51,277 bases of DNA from Candidatus Nomurabacteria bacterium (GTDB lineage: Bacteria > Patescibacteriota > Minisyncoccia > Phycocordibacterales > SBAW01): contig CALQZS010000002.1 of assembly GCA_943349945.1 (NCBI GenBank), positions 1-51,277 on the forward strand, given 5' to 3'. Each line of letters begins with the position of its first letter. Position 1 is the stretch's first letter. Of this stretch, positions 48,218-51,277 are shown in pieces. The notes below the pieces were generated by a model that did not search any database, was not told the origin of the DNA, and worked only from the letters and a program-made list of their open reading frames with translations. The position numbers and the translations under genes are program-made.

Positions 48218-48239
48218 GCCGCCTTGGGGTCAAGGCGGC
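48218..48239 (-). terminator. Intrinsic terminator overlapping the end of the minus-strand ORF
   Basis: GCCGCCTTG-gggt-CAAGGCGGC, T-run on the minus strand. Confidence 0.75.
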
Positions 48240-48433
48240 AGGTTGGGAATTGCGGACAAGAGGCGTTTGCGAGTTTCTTCGTAATCGGCGGCGCCTTCTG
48301 CTCCAAGCGCGTCTGTTAGTGCACTCGCGCGGCAAGTGGCGTTGGTACAGACAGTTTCGCCGCCGACACTCATGTTTTTGGTAGGGTCAATGTATCTCCC
48401 ACATCGACAGCGAACCTTATCGGGCTTTATCAT
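48230..48433 (-). CDS. Small zinc-ribbon-like protein
   Basis: MIKPDKVRCRCGRYIDPTKNMSVGGETVCTNATCRASALTDALG; two Cys pairs; ggag RBS. Confidence 0.65.
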   Translation of the reverse strand: MIKPDKVRCRCGRYIDPTKNMSVGGETVCTNATCRASALTDALGAEGAADYEETRKRLLSAIPNLPP

Positions 48434-48558
48434 TGCAGCTCTCCAAAGAGTGCGGTGAGCGCAACAAGGACCAGTATTGCTACCAACAGAGCTCCAATAT
48501 GCCAAGCCTTGAGCCATGGAGGCAAGAAGTCTCGGCTATTATTTTTTGCAGGAAACAT
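48430..48558 (-). CDS. Very small membrane protein (42 aa)
   Basis: MFPAKNNSRDFLPPWLKAWHIGALLVAILVLVALTALFGELQ; RBS aggag; ATGA overlap with the downstream ORF. Confidence 0.6.
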   Translation of the reverse strand: MFPAKNNSRDFLPPWLKAWHIGALLVAILVLVALTALFGELQ

Positions 48559-48568
48559 GGTGATCTCC

Positions 48569-48685
48569 TCAGTGGAGTGCTTTCCAAAGGATAAAGCAAA
48601 CCACAATTAAGGCACCGCCATAAAGCACGATTGTTATTGCCAAAGGCCAATTAAAGCCCCTGTCTAACTTATTTTCATCGCACAT
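48569..48685 (-). CDS. Very small membrane protein (38 aa)
   Basis: MCDENKLDRGFNWPLAITIVLYGGALIVVCFILWKALH; RBS agggag. Confidence 0.55.
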   Translation of the reverse strand: MCDENKLDRGFNWPLAITIVLYGGALIVVCFILWKALH

Positions 48686-48904
48686 GTGCGCTCCCTTTAT
48701 GTATACTACTGTGTCACACCATATGACGCAGGGACCTACTAGTCAAGTAAACTCTGGATAGCGATAAAAAGTAACACAAGTAATTGATTGCATAAGCATG
48801 CAGTGCTATGCACGCCACATAAAACAAAAAGAGGGAACTTTGACAAAGTTATAAATGTGCTATGCTGTAGTACATTAACCAGGGCGCCTAATATAAATTT
48901 TTTC

Positions 48905-49855
48905 ATGGACAAAGCAAAAACAACACCGAAGGATTTCTTTTTGTGGGCAGGAGCGATGGTTACGCTGTACGCATCCGTTGTCGCGTTTATTGGGCTTGTT
49001 TTTGACTATATCAACTACGCTTTTCCAGACACAGCGCTCGTGTCTTACTACAGCGACCCTTACAGCAGCGGTATAGCCTACGAGATGGCCGCGCTTATTG
49101 TGTTGGCGCCCATGTTTTTGATTTTGATGCACATCATACGCCGCGACATTGCGCGGGATGAGTCTCGTGCCCAGGTGTGGGTTCGTCGTTGGACACTCTT
49201 TTTTATACTTTTTGCCGCAGGTGCAGCTATTGTCGTAGACCTTATTGTGCTTTTGACCGCTTTTTTGAGCGGGGAAGAGCTGACACTTCGTTTCTTGCTT
49301 AAGGTGTTGCTTGTGTTGCTTGTTGCGGCGGCTGGATTTATGCACTTTACAGCAGACATCCGCGGCTACTGGGCAGCGTTTCCAAAGCGGGCACAGTACG
49401 TCAACTGGGCAGTAGCAGCACTAGTGGCTGTTACTGTGGTCGCCGGCTTCTTTATTGTCGGTAGCCCAAGCCAGGCGCGCCAGATGCGCCTTGACCAACA
49501 GCGCGTCGAAAACTTGGCATACATACAAGCCGAGATAACCCGCTACTTCCAAAGCAAGCAAAAACTCCCCGCAACACTAGATGAGTTGGTCGACCCATTG
49601 TCATACTTTGTTGTACCTATGGACCCAACAACCGGCGCCGCATACGAGTACCGCATGGTGGATGCAAAAACATTCGAGTTGTGTGCGACCTTTGCGCTCC
49701 CAAGCGACGCTCGCGCTGAAGCATCTCGAGCAAAGACAAGTCCTATCGACGAAAATTGGCAACATGAAGCTGGCCGCACCTGCTTTACTCGCGGGCCTAT
49801 AGACCCAGAACTTTACCCAGCCTACAAACCACTTCCTTCCGCTACCCCTCTCTAA
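48905..49855 (+). CDS. DUF5671-like membrane protein
   Basis: TPKDFFLWAGAMVTLYASVVAFIGLVFDYINYAFPD; several TM segments. Confidence 0.85.
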   Translation: MDKAKTTPKDFFLWAGAMVTLYASVVAFIGLVFDYINYAFPDTALVSYYSDPYSSGIAYEMAALIVLAPMFLILMHIIRRDIARDESRAQVWVRRWTLFFILFAAGAAIVVDLIVLLTAFLSGEELTLRFLLKVLLVLLVAAAGFMHFTADIRGYWAAFPKRAQYVNWAVAALVAVTVVAGFFIVGSPSQARQMRLDQQRVENLAYIQAEITRYFQSKQKLPATLDELVDPLSYFVVPMDPTTGAAYEYRMVDAKTFELCATFALPSDARAEASRAKTSPIDENWQHEAGRTCFTRGPIDPELYPAYKPLPSATPL

Positions 49856-49863
49856 TCACTAAA

Positions 49864-49938
49864 CTTATCCACACCAAGACTCACGAAGGTCAGTCCTTCG
49901 TCGAAGGACTGACCTTCGTAGGAAAAACTGGGGATAAC
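49864..49938. repeat. Palindromic element copy 3 (full length, intergenic)
   Basis: CTTATCCACA ... ACGAAGGTCAGTCCTTCG-t-CGAAGGACTGACCTTCGT ... TGGGGATAAC. Confidence 0.92.
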
Positions 49939-49978
49939 TGAGGCAAAAATAAGGATATTTTGAAGAAATAAAATTCGA

Positions 49979-51277
49979 ATGAAATACGACCATACACAAA
50001 TCGAAAAAAAGTGGCAGCAGCGCTGGGCCGAACAAAAGGCCTTTCGTGCCGACGACGCGTCTTCCAAAGAAAAACTATATGTCCTGGACATGTTCCCATA
50101 CCCATCTGGTTCAGGACTGCACGTAGGGCATGTCGAAGGCTACACCGCCACGGACGTATATAGCCGCTTTAAGCGCGCACAAGGATACAATGTGCTGCAT
50201 CCTATGGGGTGGGACTCGTTTGGCCTACCCGCCGAAAACTACGCAATCAAAACTGGCGTTCCTCCACAAAAAACTACCGATGATGCTATTGCAACCTTCC
50301 GCGCCCAGATACAAAGCCTCGGACTTTCGTACGACTGGGAGCGAGAAATCGGCGCACATACGCCCGAGTACTATGCCTGGACGCAATGGTTCTTTTTGTT
50401 TTTGTACAAAAACGGCTTGGCCGAAAAGCGCTTAGCGAAAGTAAATTGGTGCCCTAACGACCAAACCGTATTGGCCAACGAACAGACAGTGAGCGAGAGT
50501 GGCGAGAAAGGTGTCTGTGTACGCTGCGGCGCCAAGGTGGTGCAAAAAGATTTGGAGCAGTGGTTTTTTAAGATTACCGATTTTGCTGACGCCCTTGTAG
50601 ACGACCTCGACCAAGTGGACTGGCCGGAGTCGACCAAAATAAACCAGCGCAACTGGATAGGCCGTTCTGAAGGGGCTGAGATAGAATTTGCAGTTGCTGG
50701 TTCGAGCGAAAAAATAAAAGTATTTACTACGCGCCCCGACACGCTCTTTGGTGCAACGTATATGGTGTTGGCGCCCGAGCACGCGCTAGTGCAAGAGCTG
50801 CAGGCGCAGATACAAAATTGGGACGAGGTGGCTGCGTATGTTGCGGCCGCTGCCGACAAAACCGACCTCGACCGCCAAACAGAAGGAAAAGAGAAGACCG
50901 GCGTAGAGCTGAAAGGCGTCAAGGCTATAAACCCTGCAAATAAAGAAGAAATACCGGTGTTTGTTGCTGACTATGTGCTTGGTGGATACGGCACAGGGGC
51001 AATTATGGCTGTACCTGCACATGATGAGCGCGACTTTGCATTTGCACAAAAGTTTAATCTACCGATACAAAAAGTAGTTGCCTCAGACACAGATTTGTAT
51101 ACTGGGCTTGGCACGTTGCAAAACTCTGCCCAGTTTGACGGCCTCCATAGCGACGACGCAGAGAAAAAAATCACTGAGTTTGTGGGCGGCAAACTGACCA
51201 AAACGTACAAACTGCGCGACTGGTTGGTAAGTCGCCAGCGTTACTGGGGTGCGCCTATCCCCGTAGTCTACGATCCA
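49979..51277 (+). CDS. leuS: Leucyl-tRNA synthetase, N-terminal part (runs off window)
   Basis: DMFPYPSGSGLHVGHVEGYTATDVYSRFKRAQGYNVLHPMGWDSFGLPAENYA; absent from the ORF track because there is no stop in the window. Confidence 0.96.
   Translation, partial: MKYDHTQIEKKWQQRWAEQKAFRADDASSKEKLYVLDMFPYPSGSGLHVGHVEGYTATDVYSRFKRAQGYNVLHPMGWDSFGLPAENYAIKTGVPPQKTTDDAIATFRAQIQSLGLSYDWEREIGAHTPEYYAWTQWFFLFLYKNGLAEKRLAKVNWCPNDQTVLANEQTVSESGEKGVCVRCGAKVVQKDLEQWFFKITDFADALVDDLDQVDWPESTKINQRNWIGRSEGAEIEFAVAGSSEKIKVFTTRPDTLFGATYMVLAPEHALVQELQAQIQNWDEVAAYVAAAADKTDLDRQTEGKEKTGVELKGVKAINPANKEEIPVFVADYVLGGYGTGAIMAVPAHDERDFAFAQKFNLPIQKVVASDTDLYTGLGTLQNSAQFDGLHSDDAEKKITEFVGGKLTKTYKLRDWLVSRQRYWGAPIPVVYDP

Overview
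The window is a compact, gene-dense bacterial segment. The gene set, small proteins, short ATP-synthase subunits and gene style suggest a Patescibacteria/CPR (Parcubacteria-like) genome; that assignment is inference. I recognise: a truncated type I restriction R subunit, msrB, a VIT1-type transporter, a Ca2+-type P-ATPase, TspO, engB, a GT4 glycosyltransferase, a SET-domain protein, an AlkA-like glycosylase, DedA, typA, a GH18-like protein, a GlcD-like oxidoreductase, rarA, msrA, VKOR, CAP and FKBP proteins, tgt, uvrB/uvrA/uvrC, ddl, a pterin dehydratase, one intact tRNA-Ala(TGC), a complete F1Fo ATP synthase operon (atpBEFHAGDC), two RTX-like proteins, ychF and the 5' part of leuS. The most unusual signals are: (1) a tRNA-Ala locus with two decayed 5' copies, a small GIY-YIG nuclease ORF after a 31-nt tRNA 5' half, and an intact tRNA that supplies the ORF's stop codon; this looks like an element that splits a tRNA at the anticodon loop and restores its 5' half; (2) a ~75-bp palindromic element in three copies with TTATCC/GGATAA ends, one copy read in frame inside uvrC, plus other palindromes in frame in uvrB, rarA and atpC, resembling Rickettsia palindromic elements; (3) a probable ~185-nt structured RNA between uvrB and uvrA with its own promoter and terminator; (4) two tandem minus-strand transcription units upstream of ychF with near-identical promoters, strong SD-like motifs and separate terminators; (5) a three-gene operon of very small ORFs missed by the ORF track. 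All calls are from reading the sequence; no searches or folding programs were run.
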